Source: DASUPK01 sp963763955 (lineage in GTDB: Bacteria > Actinomycetota > Thermoleophilia > Solirubrobacterales > 70-9). Taken from it: 64,000 nucleotides of DNA. Location of the stretch: assembly GCA_963763955.1 (NCBI GenBank), contig CAVXQP010000005.1:7966-71965 (forward strand). The letters run 5' to 3'. The stretch's first letter is position 1; each line of letters starts with the position of its first letter. The notes below the pieces were generated by a model. It made no database searches. It worked only from the letters and a program-made list of their open reading frames with translations, and had not been told where the DNA came from. Shown here one piece after another: positions 41,747 to 55,561 of this stretch. The position numbers and the translations under genes are program-made.

Positions 41747-42639
41747 GAGGCGACGCTGGCGATGGCGTCGGCAACCGCTGGCGCCTGGTCCTCTTGCAGG
41801 AAGTGCTTGGCCGAGATGACCTTCGCCTCGGTGGCGAGCACCTCTTCGAAGACACGTCGACGGTCCTCGCCCAGCGCCGGATCCCGATCGGCCCAGAGGA
41901 TCGTCGCCGGCCAGCCCACATCGCTCAGTCCCTCGGTGTAGAACCGCTCCTTCTCCTCGGTCAGCTCGAAGCCGCGAACGATCTTCCGGAACGATCTCCC
42001 ACCGCCGTCGCGATGGAGCAGGGCGAAGTGGGCATCGACCTCGTGCGCCGGTGTCGCCGAGCGATCGCCGATTCCTTGCATGTAGAACAGCCACCGGGCG
42101 ACCGGCGGGCGCACGCTCGCGACCCAGAGCGGACCGAGCACCGGCGGTGCGGCCAGATCCATGGTCCAGACCCGGCGGAAGTGCCCGACGTCGAGCAGAG
42201 TGTCGAGCACCGTCAGGGAGGCGATCCGCTCCTGGTTGCTGAGGGCCCACTCGAGCCCGATCGGACCGCCGATGTCGTGCAGGACCAGATGGCAGACGTC
42301 GATTCCCAGCGCGTCGATCGCCTCGCCCGTCCAGCGTCCGAGCCCTGACCAGGTGTAGTCGAAGGCGTCGGGCTTCTCCGCGAGGCCCAGGCCAGGCAGG
42401 TCGAAGGCCACACCGCGCAGCCCGCGCTCGGCGAGCAGCGGCAGCACCTTGCGGTAGAGGAACGAGCTGACCGGGATGCCGTGCATCAGTACCACGGGAT
42501 CGCCCTCGCCCTGCTCACGTACGAAGCTGCGTACCCCGCCGGCCTCGAAATCCCGGCCGGCTCTCCGGTGTTGCTCGATCGCCTCCGCGACGGCCTCTCG
42601 CACGAATGGATCATCGCGCTTTGCGTGTTCGCCGTTCAT
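41743..42639 (-). CDS. Haloalkane-dehalogenase-like alpha/beta hydrolase
   Basis: A 298-residue alpha/beta hydrolase with oxyanion motif LMHGIPVSSFLYR, the nucleophile elbow LVLHDIGGPIGLEWAL (Asp nucleophile, as in haloalkane dehalogenases and epoxide hydrolases rather than Ser esterases) and the catalytic His in AKHFLQEDQAPAVADAI. The HFLQED ending is typical of haloalkane dehalogenases. The substrate cannot be predicted. It converges with rnz (four-base overlap) and is divergent from pyrR. Confidence 0.85.
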   Translation of the reverse strand: MNGEHAKRDDPFVREAVAEAIEQHRRAGRDFEAGGVRSFVREQGEGDPVVLMHGIPVSSFLYRKVLPLLAERGLRGVAFDLPGLGLAEKPDAFDYTWSGLGRWTGEAIDALGIDVCHLVLHDIGGPIGLEWALSNQERIASLTVLDTLLDVGHFRRVWTMDLAAPPVLGPLWVASVRPPVARWLFYMQGIGDRSATPAHEVDAHFALLHRDGGGRSFRKIVRGFELTEEKERFYTEGLSDVGWPATILWADRDPALGEDRRRVFEEVLATEAKVISAKHFLQEDQAPAVADAIASVAS

Positions 42640-42678
42640 CGCGGTCTGGGCTCGCTGCTACGCTGGCCGCGCAAGCCC

Positions 42679-42710
42679 CTTTAACCCGGTCCCGCGAGGC
42701 CAGGAAGGAG
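42679..42710 (+). promoter_or_regulatory. PyrR-binding RNA loop overlapping the pyrR ribosome binding region
   Basis: GGTCCCGCGAGGCC (42689-42702) matches the PyrR binding-loop consensus ARUCCNGNGAGGYU at 12 of 14 positions and forms a short GGUC/GGCC hairpin. The Shine-Dalgarno AAGGAG (42705-42710) follows at once, so PyrR bound with UMP would block pyrR translation, as proposed for mycobacteria. The preceding CCTTTAACC segment is also typical of actinobacterial pyrR leaders. Confidence 0.7.
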
Positions 42711-42715
42711 CAGCA

Positions 42716-43287
42716 GTGAGCGACGAGAAGGTCGTGCTCGATCACGACGATCTACGCCGGACGCTTGTCCGTATCGCGCACGAGATCGTCGAGAAGAATG
42801 AGGACTCGGACCGGCTGGCGCTGGTCGGCATCCACACCCGCGGGGCCGTCATCTGCCGCCGTCTGCACGCGCTGGTCGGCGAGCTTTCCGGCGCCGACGT
42901 CCCACTCGGCGACCTCGATATCTCCTTCTACCGCGACGACATCGAGCGGCGGGAGCCCCGCGACGCGCCCGTCGTCCACGACTCTCACCTCGATTTCGAC
43001 CTGGCCGGGCGCACGATCGTCCTGGTCGACGACGTGCTCTACACCGGGCGCACGGTGCGCGCGGCGATCGACGCCCTCTTCGACTACGGCCGTCCCGCTC
43101 GGGTGCAGCTGGCGGTGCTGGCCGACCGCGGCCACCGCGAGCTCCCGATCCGCCCCGACTACGTCGGCAAGAACCTGCCGACCGCGCCCGGGGAGAGGGT
43201 GAACGTGCGGCTGGAGGAGACGGATGGAATCGACGAGGTCGCGATCACTCCCGCGGATACCGCCGCCGCGACAACGAGGGAGGACTC

Positions 43288-43291
<4 letters not shown>
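42716..43291 (+). CDS. pyrR: Bifunctional pyr operon regulator/uracil phosphoribosyltransferase PyrR
   Basis: This 191-residue phosphoribosyltransferase-fold protein has the PRPP loop TIVLVDDVLYTGRTVRAAIDAL, LVGIHTRGAVICRRL and LPIRPDYVGKNLPT. It binds pyr mRNA when UMP is high. GTG at 42716 is placed five bases after AAGGAG. It is the first gene of the pyr operon, and its stop overlaps pyrB (ATGA). Confidence 0.95.
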
Positions 43292-45619
<2,328 letters not shown>

Positions 45620-45623
<4 letters not shown>

Positions 45624-46204
45624 GCGGCAAGCTCCGGCGGGACCAGACGACGCTGGTCGTGGTCGACGTCCAGGAAGGCTTCCGCAAGGCGATCCCGGAC
45701 TTCGAGCGGGTGGCGAAGGCGATCGCGACCTTGATCGAGGGCGCCGAGGCGCTCGACGTCCCGATCGTGATCACCGAGCAGTACCCGAAGGGACTCGGGA
45801 ACACCGCGCCGGAGGTCGCCGACCATCTGCCCAAGGGGACCGAACCGCTCGAGAAGGTCGTCTTCTCCGCCGCCGACGCCGAGGGGTTCGACCTCGGCGG
45901 CCGCGAGCAGGCTCTCGTCTGCGGGATCGAGAGCCACGTCTGTGTCAGCCAGACCGTTCTCGACCTGCTCGAAGCGGGTGTTGACGTCCAGGTCCCGCTG
46001 GATGCGGTGAGCTCGCGGACCGATGAGAACAAGCGCGTCGGCCTGCACAGGATGGAGCGGGCGGGCGCGATGCTCACCAGCGTCGAGGGTGCGCTCTTCG
46101 AGCTGCTCGGCCGCGCCGGCACCGACGAGTTCAAAACCGTGCAGAAGCTCATCCTCGATTATGCCCCGAACCCGGGGATCGAGCGGAAGGCGAAGGTCGC
46201 GTGA
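45620..46204 (+). CDS. Isochorismatase-family cysteine hydrolase inside the pyr operon
   Basis: A 194-residue protein with the catalytic Asp in VVVDVQEGFRKAIPDF, a Lys in EKVVFSAADAEGF and the nucleophile Cys in VCGIESHVCVSQT. The family includes nicotinamidases, ureidoacrylate and N-carbamoyl hydrolases. Four-base overlaps with pyrC and carA at both ends show that it belongs to the operon. A role on carbamoylated or pyrimidine-breakdown intermediates is a reasonable but unproven idea. Confidence 0.88.
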
Positions 46205-47310
46205 GCGGCTACGTCCTGCTCGAGGACGGCACCCGACTCGACGGCGAACTGCTCGGGTCCGGCGGCGAGGTGACCGGGGAGGTCGTCTTCAACACCTCGA
46301 TGACCGGCTACCAGGAGGCGGTCACCGACCCCTCTTACGCCGGCCAGATCATCACCTTCACGTATCCGCTGATCGGCAACTACGGTGTCTCACAGGAGGC
46401 GATGGAGTCCGAGTGCGTCCAGGCCCGTGGCGTGATCATGCGGGAGGGAAAGAACGGGGAGGACGCCGCGACGGCCGAGGGCGGCTGGCTCGACTGGCTG
46501 CGCGACTGCGGAGTGGCCGGGATCGGCGGGATCGATACCCGCGCCCTCGTCCGCCACATCCGCGACCGCGGCGCGATGCGTGGCGGCATCTTCCCAGCGG
46601 AGTTGGCCGAGTCCGAGGCGCGGGACCGGGTCGCCGCCGAGCCTTCGATGGACGGCGCGGACTTCGCCCAGAGGGTCACCCCAGATCAACCGGTCGAGAT
46701 CGCCGGCGGTGGTCCCCACGTGGTCGGGATCGACACCGGCATCAAGCACAGCATCCTGCGGCAACTCCGCGAGCGGAATTGCCGGTTGACTTTGCTTCCG
46801 TGCTCCGCCTCCGCCGACGAGGTCCTGGAAAGGGACCCCGACCTGGTCTTCCTCGCCAACGGCCCGGGCGATCCCGGCGCTCTCGACTACGTGGTCGAGA
46901 ACGTGCGTGGGATCGTGGGCAAGAAGCCGGTGGTGGGCATCTGCCTCGGCCACCAGCTGCTCTGCCGGGCGGTGGGCCTCGAGACCTTCAAGCTCCGCTT
47001 CGGCCACCGCGGCGCCAACCACCCGGTCAAGGATCTCGAGACCGGCCGGATCGACATCACCTCGCAGAACCACGGCTTCGCGGTCCTCGGCCCGGGCGCC
47101 GACCGGACGATCGACGGCGACGAGCCCGTCCGCTGGCAGACCGACTTCGGTGAGGCCGAGCTCTCACACCTCAACCTCTACGACCGCACCGTCGAGGGCC
47201 TCGTCCTCAAGGACGTCCCCGGGTGCACCGTTCAGTACCACCCCGAGGCCGGCCCCGGCCCGCACGACGCCCGCTACCTCTTTGACCGTTTCCTGGAGCT
47301 GGCCCAGTGA
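46201..47310 (+). CDS. carA: Carbamoyl-phosphate synthase small (glutaminase) subunit
   Basis: A 369-residue protein with N-terminal domain LEDGTRLDGELLGSGGEVTGEVVFNTSMTGY split by the usual fold, and a class-I glutaminase domain with nucleophile Cys in VGICLGHQLL and the His/Glu pair in QYHPEAGPGPHD. It feeds ammonia to CarB. GTG start overlapping the previous stop. It is separated from carB by a SnoaL-like gene. Confidence 0.96.
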   Translation: MSGYVLLEDGTRLDGELLGSGGEVTGEVVFNTSMTGYQEAVTDPSYAGQIITFTYPLIGNYGVSQEAMESECVQARGVIMREGKNGEDAATAEGGWLDWLRDCGVAGIGGIDTRALVRHIRDRGAMRGGIFPAELAESEARDRVAAEPSMDGADFAQRVTPDQPVEIAGGGPHVVGIDTGIKHSILRQLRERNCRLTLLPCSASADEVLERDPDLVFLANGPGDPGALDYVVENVRGIVGKKPVVGICLGHQLLCRAVGLETFKLRFGHRGANHPVKDLETGRIDITSQNHGFAVLGPGADRTIDGDEPVRWQTDFGEAELSHLNLYDRTVEGLVLKDVPGCTVQYHPEAGPGPHDARYLFDRFLELAQ

Positions 47311-47742
47311 CTGCCGCCGAGGGCAATCTCGAGACCCTCCGGCGTTGGTATGCGCACACGCGTGACGCCTACAAGACGGGGACCGACCTCGAGGGGGCTC
47401 TCACGCTCATTCCAGAGATCTTCGACCCACAGGTCGAGTTTTCGCCGTGGCTTGCTCGGGAGGTAGAGCACCGCACCTATCACGGCCATGAAGGGCTCCG
47501 GCGCTTCTTCGAAGAGCTCCGCGACATGCTGGGCGCGGTTCGCTACGCACCGGAGGAATATGAACCCCTGAGTGACGATTTGATCGTCGTCTTCACCCGG
47601 CTCGAGGGTGTCGGGCGAGGGAGTGCCGTGCCGGTCGGCCAAGACCTGGGGCTTGTCTACGAGTTCCAAGACGGGTTGGCCATCCGGCTCACCGCCTTCG
47701 GATCGCATGAGGAGGCACTCAACGCGGCTAAGGAGATGCAGG

Positions 47743-47759
<17 letters not shown>
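47307..47759 (+). CDS. SnoaL-like (NTF2-fold) protein between carA and carB
   Basis: This 150-residue protein has a single NTF2-like cone fold (ETLRRWYAHTRDAYK, FDPQVEFSPWL, YHGHEGLRRFFEELRDML, VFTRLEGVGRGS, YEFQDGLAIRLTAF), typical of SnoaL-like proteins that act as small hydrolases, isomerases or binding proteins. GTG 47307 overlaps the carA stop by four bases, and its last 17 bases overlap the start of carB, so it cannot be easily lost without disturbing carB translation. Function here is unknown. Confidence 0.82.
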
Positions 47760-50843
<3,084 letters not shown>

Positions 50844-50847
<4 letters not shown>

Positions 50848-51716
50848 CCACAGGCGAGGCCCGCGGGATGGGTGAGCGAGTGGTCGCCCCCTTCGGCCGG
50901 CGGCTCTGCGAGGTGACGCGCAATCTCTCCTCGGGCGGATACCGGATCTTCTCCGCGCTCGATCCGGCGGGCCCGGCACCCGCCGCGGGCCAGTTCTACA
51001 TGCTCGCCGCGGACGCGGGCTGGGGCGGGGAGAAGGGTCGCCCATACCTGGCCCGCGCCTTCTCGGTCGCCGACGCCGAGCGTGAGAGCGGCGGCGTCCG
51101 ACTCGACTTCCTGGTGCAGGCCGTCGGCCCCGGCACCGCCCGACTCGCGCAGCTCGAGCCGGGCGAGGGGCTGTGGATCCACGGACCTCTGGGACGACCG
51201 TTCTCCGCACCATCCGCCTTGGCGGAGGGCGCTCCGGGCGCGATCCTCGTCGGGGGCGGGATCGGGGTCGCTCCGCTGGCGATCTGGCGCAGGCAGCTGC
51301 TGGCCACCGGGGTCCCCGCGCGGATCCTGCTGGGCTTCCGCGATCGGCCAAATTCCGGCGGCCTCGAGCTTTTTGATTGCAGCGAGATCCGGCTGGCCAG
51401 TGAGGACGGGCACAGCGGGCACCACGGCTACGTCACCGACCTGCTCGCCGTGCTGCTCGAGGGGGACGACGCGGGCAGCGCTGCGGTCTATGCCTGCGGG
51501 CCGCCCGCAATGCTCGAGGCGGTCCGGACGCTCTGCGCGGATCGAGACGTCGCCTGCGAGCTGGCCATGGAGGCCCCGATGGCCTGTGGGTTCGGTGCCT
51601 GCTTCGGCTGCGCCATCCCGCTCAGCTCCGGGGGGTACATGCGCCTCTGCGTGGATGGGCCCGTGGTGCGCGGCGACGAGATCGCGACCGCTCTGGTGCC
51701 AGGGTCGGGCCATTGA
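50844..51716 (+). CDS. pyrK: Dihydroorotate dehydrogenase electron-transfer subunit
   Basis: This 290-residue ferredoxin-reductase-like protein has an FAD domain (ARAFSVADAE), an NAD-type segment (ILVGGGIGVAPLAIWRRQLL, VYACGPPAMLEAV) and a C-terminal [2Fe-2S] site with four Cys (MACGFGACFGCAIP and later MRLCVDG). It passes electrons from PyrD to NAD. GTG start overlaps the carB stop by four bases. Confidence 0.95.
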
Positions 51717-52588
51717 TGGTCGAGTTCTGCGGCCTCGAGCTCCGCCACCCGGTCATCAACGGCTCGGGCACCTTCGACGCGCTCGCGGCGCGCCGAGCCT
51801 TCGGCGATCGGCTGCTTGACGAGTTCCCCTTCTCGGCCTTCGTCTCCAAGACGATCACCCCGGAGCCGCGCGTGGGCAACCCACCACCTCGCCTCTGGGA
51901 GACCTCCTCGGGACTGATCAACTCGATCGGGCTGCCGAACAAGGGCCTCGACGGCTTCCTGGCGCACGATCTGCCGCAGCTCGCCGAGCTGCCGGTCCCC
52001 CTGATCGTCTCGGTGATGGGGACCAGCCACGACGAGTTCGCCGGGCTGGTCGAGGGGGTGGGTGGCCGAGCGGAGGTCGCGGCCCTCGAGCTCAACGTCT
52101 CTTGCCCGAACGTGAAGTCGGGGCTGATCGTCGGCGAATCGCCCGAGGAGGCGCTCTCCCTGCTCCAGCGGCTGCGGCCGCTGACGGAAAAACCCCTGCT
52201 CGTGAAGCTCACCCCGAACATCGCGGACCCGGTCCCCGTCGCGCTGGCGTCCGAGGTGGGCGGTGCGGACGCCGTCTCGCTGATCAACACGCTGCGGGCG
52301 GTCGCCTTCGACCCCAATTCGGGCGATCGATGGCTGGGCGGCGGTACCGGTGGCCTCTCGGGGGCGGCGGTCCGGGCGGTCGCGCTCTCCCAGATCCACG
52401 CCGTGGCGGCGGCCCTCACGATCCCGGTGGTGGCGATGGGAGGCGTCTCGACGGGAAGGGACGCCGCCGAGATGCTGCGCGCGGGCGCAAGGATCGTCGC
52501 CGTCGGCACAGAGAGCTTCCGGGATCCGGCCGCCGGGTCCAGGATCGCCGCCGAGCTGGGTGGCGAGCTCGAACGGATATCCGGTTAG
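51716..52588 (+). CDS. pyrD: Dihydroorotate dehydrogenase, class 1B catalytic subunit
   Basis: This 290-residue FMN enzyme has NGSGTFDALAA, NSIGLPNKGLDGFL, the catalytic Cys of class 1 enzymes in LELNVSCPNVKSG, LLVKLTPNI and AMGGVSTGRDAAEML. With PyrK it is NAD-linked. ATG 51716 shares its A with the pyrK stop (TGATG); a TTG one codon earlier is an alternative. pyrF does not follow, although the next gene (mihF) is its usual neighbour. Confidence 0.95.
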   Translation: MVEFCGLELRHPVINGSGTFDALAARRAFGDRLLDEFPFSAFVSKTITPEPRVGNPPPRLWETSSGLINSIGLPNKGLDGFLAHDLPQLAELPVPLIVSVMGTSHDEFAGLVEGVGGRAEVAALELNVSCPNVKSGLIVGESPEEALSLLQRLRPLTEKPLLVKLTPNIADPVPVALASEVGGADAVSLINTLRAVAFDPNSGDRWLGGGTGGLSGAAVRAVALSQIHAVAAALTIPVVAMGGVSTGRDAAEMLRAGARIVAVGTESFRDPAAGSRIAAELGGELERISG

Positions 52589-52644
52589 ACGGGATTTTTT
52601 TTCACAAACCCCAGATACCCCTTTCCGCTCCTCGCGGCCGCGGA

Positions 52645-52650
52645 TATACT
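52645..52650 (+). promoter_or_regulatory. Possible -10 box upstream of mihF
   Basis: TATACT lies nine bases before the mihF ATG, which would give a nearly leaderless mRNA. The -35 region (TTTCCG at 17-bp spacing) is weak. An upstream T8 run (52593-52602 region) follows pyrD but has no good hairpin. Confidence 0.35.
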
Positions 52651-52659
52651 GCCGCCCCG

Positions 52660-52992
52660 ATGCAGGCCCCGGTCCAGTCCTCCAACGCCGCCCCTGAGAG
52701 ATCACTGGACCAGCGGATGGAGGCTCTTCGGAGGGCCAACGACATCCGGTCGAAGCGGGCCCAGCTGAAGCGCGACCTGAAAGGCAACAAGGTCAAGATC
52801 CAGACGCTCCTCATGGATCCGCCCGAGTACGTCCAGACCGCCAAGGTCATCGACATGCTCATGGCGGTGCCGAAGTACGGTCGGGTCAAGACAAATCGGA
52901 TCCTCAATCAGTGCCGGATCTCGCCGTCGAAGACCATCGGCGGCCTCTCCGAGCGCCAGCGCGCCGAACTCGTCGCACAGTTGCGCAAGTAG
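52660..52992 (+). CDS. mihF: Actinobacterial integration host factor
   Basis: A 110-residue basic, helical protein with RANDIRSKRAQLKRDLK and LMAVPKYGRVKTNRILNQCRISPSKTIGGLSERQR, the H2TH-type DNA-binding motif of MIHF. It is a nucleoid-associated protein found essentially only in actinobacteria and is usually encoded between pyrF and gmk, as here apart from the missing pyrF. Confidence 0.95.
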   Translation: MQAPVQSSNAAPERSLDQRMEALRRANDIRSKRAQLKRDLKGNKVKIQTLLMDPPEYVQTAKVIDMLMAVPKYGRVKTNRILNQCRISPSKTIGGLSERQRAELVAQLRK

Positions 52993-53046
52993 AGGGGCAT
53001 TTCCGGACCTTTTCGCGGCCGTCCCGGCGGTCATGATCTCCTCGAC

Positions 53047-53610
53047 GTGGGCAAGGTCTTCGTCATCACCGGCCCGTCCGGCGTCGGGAAGGGAACGCTG
53101 ATCGAGCGGTTGCTCGAGCGCGTCCCCGAACTCGAGCTATCCGTCTCTGCGACCACCCGCGAGCCACGGACCGGGGAGGAGGACGGCCGCGACTACCACT
53201 TCTTGAACGGGGCGGAGTTCGAACATCGGATCAAGGAAGGTGACTTCGTCGAGAGCGCGACCTACAGCGGGAACCGTTACGGAACGCTCCGTCAGGAGGT
53301 GGAGCGCAGGCTTGCGGAGGGCCAGTCGGTCGTCCTCGAGATCGAGTTGCAGGGCGCACGCCAGGTGAGAGAGGCGATGCCCGAGGCGGTCCAGATCTTC
53401 ATCGCGCCCCCCGATCCGACCGTTTTGAGGGAGCGCCTCGAGAGCAGAGGCACGGACTCGGGCGAGGCGATCGAAGAGCGCCTGAGGACCGCCGACACCG
53501 AGTTGGCGGCGAGGGACGAGTTCCCGCACGTGGTCGTGAACGACGAGGTGCAGAAAGCGGCCGACGAGCTGGAGAAGCTCGTCCGTGACGAGCTATCCCT
53601 ACACTGCTGA
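53047..53610 (+). CDS. gmk: Guanylate kinase
   Basis: A 187-residue enzyme with P-loop ITGPSGVGKGTL, GMP-binding SVSATTREPRTGEEDGRDYHF, and LEIELQGARQV. It phosphorylates GMP to GDP. GTG at 53047 places the P-loop at residue 8 as in other family members. Its 3' end overlaps the rpoZ frame. Confidence 0.96.
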   Translation: MGKVFVITGPSGVGKGTLIERLLERVPELELSVSATTREPRTGEEDGRDYHFLNGAEFEHRIKEGDFVESATYSGNRYGTLRQEVERRLAEGQSVVLEIELQGARQVREAMPEAVQIFIAPPDPTVLRERLESRGTDSGEAIEERLRTADTELAARDEFPHVVVNDEVQKAADELEKLVRDELSLHC

Positions 53611-53851
53611 GCCCATGTCAATGATCCGACCAAGAGTCGACAAGCTTCTCGAGCACACGGACACCCACTACGCCGCCGTCCTGGTCGCGGCGAAGCGGGC
53701 GCGCCAGATCAACGCGTACTACCACTCGCTCTCCGAGGGCGCTTACGGTGAGTACACGCCGCCGATGGTCGAGGTTCCCAGCGGGAACTACCTGACCATT
53801 GCCCTGGAGGAGACGGCGCAGGGCAAGCTCAAGTACGAGTACAAGGCCTAG
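53585..53851 (+). CDS. rpoZ: RNA polymerase omega subunit
   Basis: Up to 88 residues. The core VDKLLEHTDTHYAAVLVAAKRARQINAYYHSL and the final LTIALEETAQGKLKYEY match actinobacterial omega. Omega helps fold the beta' subunit. GTG 53585 (GGAG upstream, overlapping gmk) and ATG 53615 (four bases after the gmk stop) are both possible starts; the first ten residues are not conserved. Confidence 0.92.
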   Translation: MTSYPYTAEPMSMIRPRVDKLLEHTDTHYAAVLVAAKRARQINAYYHSLSEGAYGEYTPPMVEVPSGNYLTIALEETAQGKLKYEYKA

Positions 53852-53867
53852 CGTCCAAGGAGGGCTG

Positions 53868-55130
53868 ATGGCCCGCATCCTGCTCGGGGTGAGCGGCGGA
53901 ATCTCCGCCTACAAGTCGCTGGAGCTGGCTCGCCTCGCCACCAAGGAGGGGCACGCGGTCCGCGTCGTGATGACGCCGAAGGCGGAGAAGTTCATCGGCA
54001 GGGCCTCGTTCGAGGGGATCGTCGGAGCACCTGTCCTCATCGACGAGTTCGAGCGCGATCCGGCGCGCGGCGCCTTCCCGGGGGATCCCGTGCCGGAGCA
54101 CGACCCGATCGGCCATCTCGAGGTGGTCGCCAACGCGGACGCCTACCTGGTCGCACCGGCGTCGGCGAACACCATCGCCAAGCTCGCAGCCGGGATCGCC
54201 GACTCGATGCTGACCACGTCGTTCCTCGCCTGCGAGGCGCCCCGGCTGGTCGCGCCGGCGATGAACGACCGGATGTTCCGCGACGCGGCAACGCAGGCCA
54301 ACCTGGCGGCGCTTCGGCAGCGCGGCATCACGGTGATCGAGCCGGACGAGGGCGCACTCGCCTCGCGGGGGGAGCACGGGGTGGGGAGGTTGCCCGAACC
54401 GCGACCGCTGCTCGACGCGATCGAGCAGGCCGCGCCCGGCCCGATCGGCCCCTGGGACGGCCTGCGCGTGCTGGTCTCCGCCGGCGGCACCCGCGAGCCG
54501 ATCGACCCGGTCCGCTTCATCGGCAATCGTTCCTCTGGACGGATGGGGCTCGCCCTCGCGGAGCGCGCCGCCCGCCGTGGCGCCGAGGTCACCCTGGTCG
54601 CGGCCAACGTCTCGATGCAGGCGCTGCCCGGCATACGACGGGTCGATGTCGAGACTGCGGCCGAGCTGGCCGGCGCCCTCGAGCGGGAGTTCGACTCCAC
54701 CGACGTCCTCGTCATGGCTGCCGCCCCCGCCGACTTCAGGCCGAGACGGGCCGCCGGCGAGAAGATCCACCGCGAGGGCAGCGGCGGGTTCGAGCTCGAC
54801 CTCGAGGCGACCGAGGACATCCTCGCCTCGCTCAGCGCCAGGCGCCGCGAGGGACAGACGATCATCGGGTTCGCCGCCGAGACCGCTGCGGACCTGTCGC
54901 GCGCCCACGAGAAGCTCGAGCGAAAGGGCGCCGACGCGATCGTCCTCAACGACGTCTCGCGCTCCGAAATCGGCTTCGAGAGCACCGATAACGAGGTTGT
55001 GATCGTCGAGCGCTCCGGGGAGCGTCAGGTGCCGCTCGCCTCGAAGGAGGCGGTGGCCGACGCGATCCTCGACCGGGTCGACGCGCTGCGGTCCGAGTCT
55101 CCGGCGGGTAGGGCCAAGCCGCAGAACTAG
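53868..55130 (+). CDS. coaBC: Bifunctional phosphopantothenoylcysteine decarboxylase/phosphopantothenate-cysteine ligase
   Basis: This 420-residue protein has an N-terminal flavin decarboxylase domain (ILLGVSGGISAYKSLELAR, LVAPASANTIAKLAAGIAD, PAMNDRMF) and a C-terminal ligase domain (VLVSAGGTREPIDPVRFIGNRSSGRMG, VLNDVSRSEIGF). It performs two steps of coenzyme A synthesis. ATG 53868 follows AAGGAGGGCTG. The gmk-rpoZ-coaBC order is standard in actinobacteria; metK/priA, the usual next genes, are absent. Confidence 0.96.
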   Translation: MARILLGVSGGISAYKSLELARLATKEGHAVRVVMTPKAEKFIGRASFEGIVGAPVLIDEFERDPARGAFPGDPVPEHDPIGHLEVVANADAYLVAPASANTIAKLAAGIADSMLTTSFLACEAPRLVAPAMNDRMFRDAATQANLAALRQRGITVIEPDEGALASRGEHGVGRLPEPRPLLDAIEQAAPGPIGPWDGLRVLVSAGGTREPIDPVRFIGNRSSGRMGLALAERAARRGAEVTLVAANVSMQALPGIRRVDVETAAELAGALEREFDSTDVLVMAAAPADFRPRRAAGEKIHREGSGGFELDLEATEDILASLSARRREGQTIIGFAAETAADLSRAHEKLERKGADAIVLNDVSRSEIGFESTDNEVVIVERSGERQVPLASKEAVADAILDRVDALRSESPAGRAKPQN

Positions 55131-55171
55131 GATCTTCCGGCTTCGCTTGCGCGCCCTTTTACACTGGGTCC

Positions 55172-55552
55172 ATGACCCTGGACGAGCAGAACGAGTCGCT
55201 CTATTCGCTCTATCGACGCGGCATGGAGCTGCTCGAGGACGGCGACTTCGAGGAGGCCACGGTTCCGCTCAAGGAGGCGGCGCGGCAGGCCCCTGAGAAG
55301 AGCTCGGTGCGCGAGGCGCTCGGCCGCGCCCTCTTCAGGACGCGGCACTACGCCGAAGCGGCGACCGAGTTCGAGGCCGTGGTTGAAACCCACCCAGTCA
55401 ACGACTACGCGCACTTCTGCCTCGGCCGCGCCCTCAGCAAGACCGGGGAGACGCGGCGCGCCCGCCACCACCTCGCACTGGCGTCGAACCTGCGGCCCGA
55501 GCGGCGCGACTACCGCATATACAGAGAACGCCTCGCTGCAGCCGGCATCTAG
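55172..55552 (+). CDS. Tetratricopeptide-repeat protein
   Basis: A 126-residue protein made of about three TPR units: YRRGMELLEDGDFEEATVPL, REALGRALFRTRHYAEAATEFEAV and AHFCLGRALSKTGETRRARHHL. These form a helical scaffold for protein-protein contacts. There is no signal peptide or other domain. It lies 41 bases after coaBC and ten bases before the arginase-family gene, so co-transcription is likely. Confidence 0.85.
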   Translation: MTLDEQNESLYSLYRRGMELLEDGDFEEATVPLKEAARQAPEKSSVREALGRALFRTRHYAEAATEFEAVVETHPVNDYAHFCLGRALSKTGETRRARHHLALASNLRPERRDYRIYRERLAAAGI

Positions 55553-55561
55553 CGGCGACGG

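Noticed and set aside
52593..52602. T8 run after pyrD as an intrinsic terminator
   Set aside because: The preceding ATCCGG/CGGGAT pairing has only four good base pairs.
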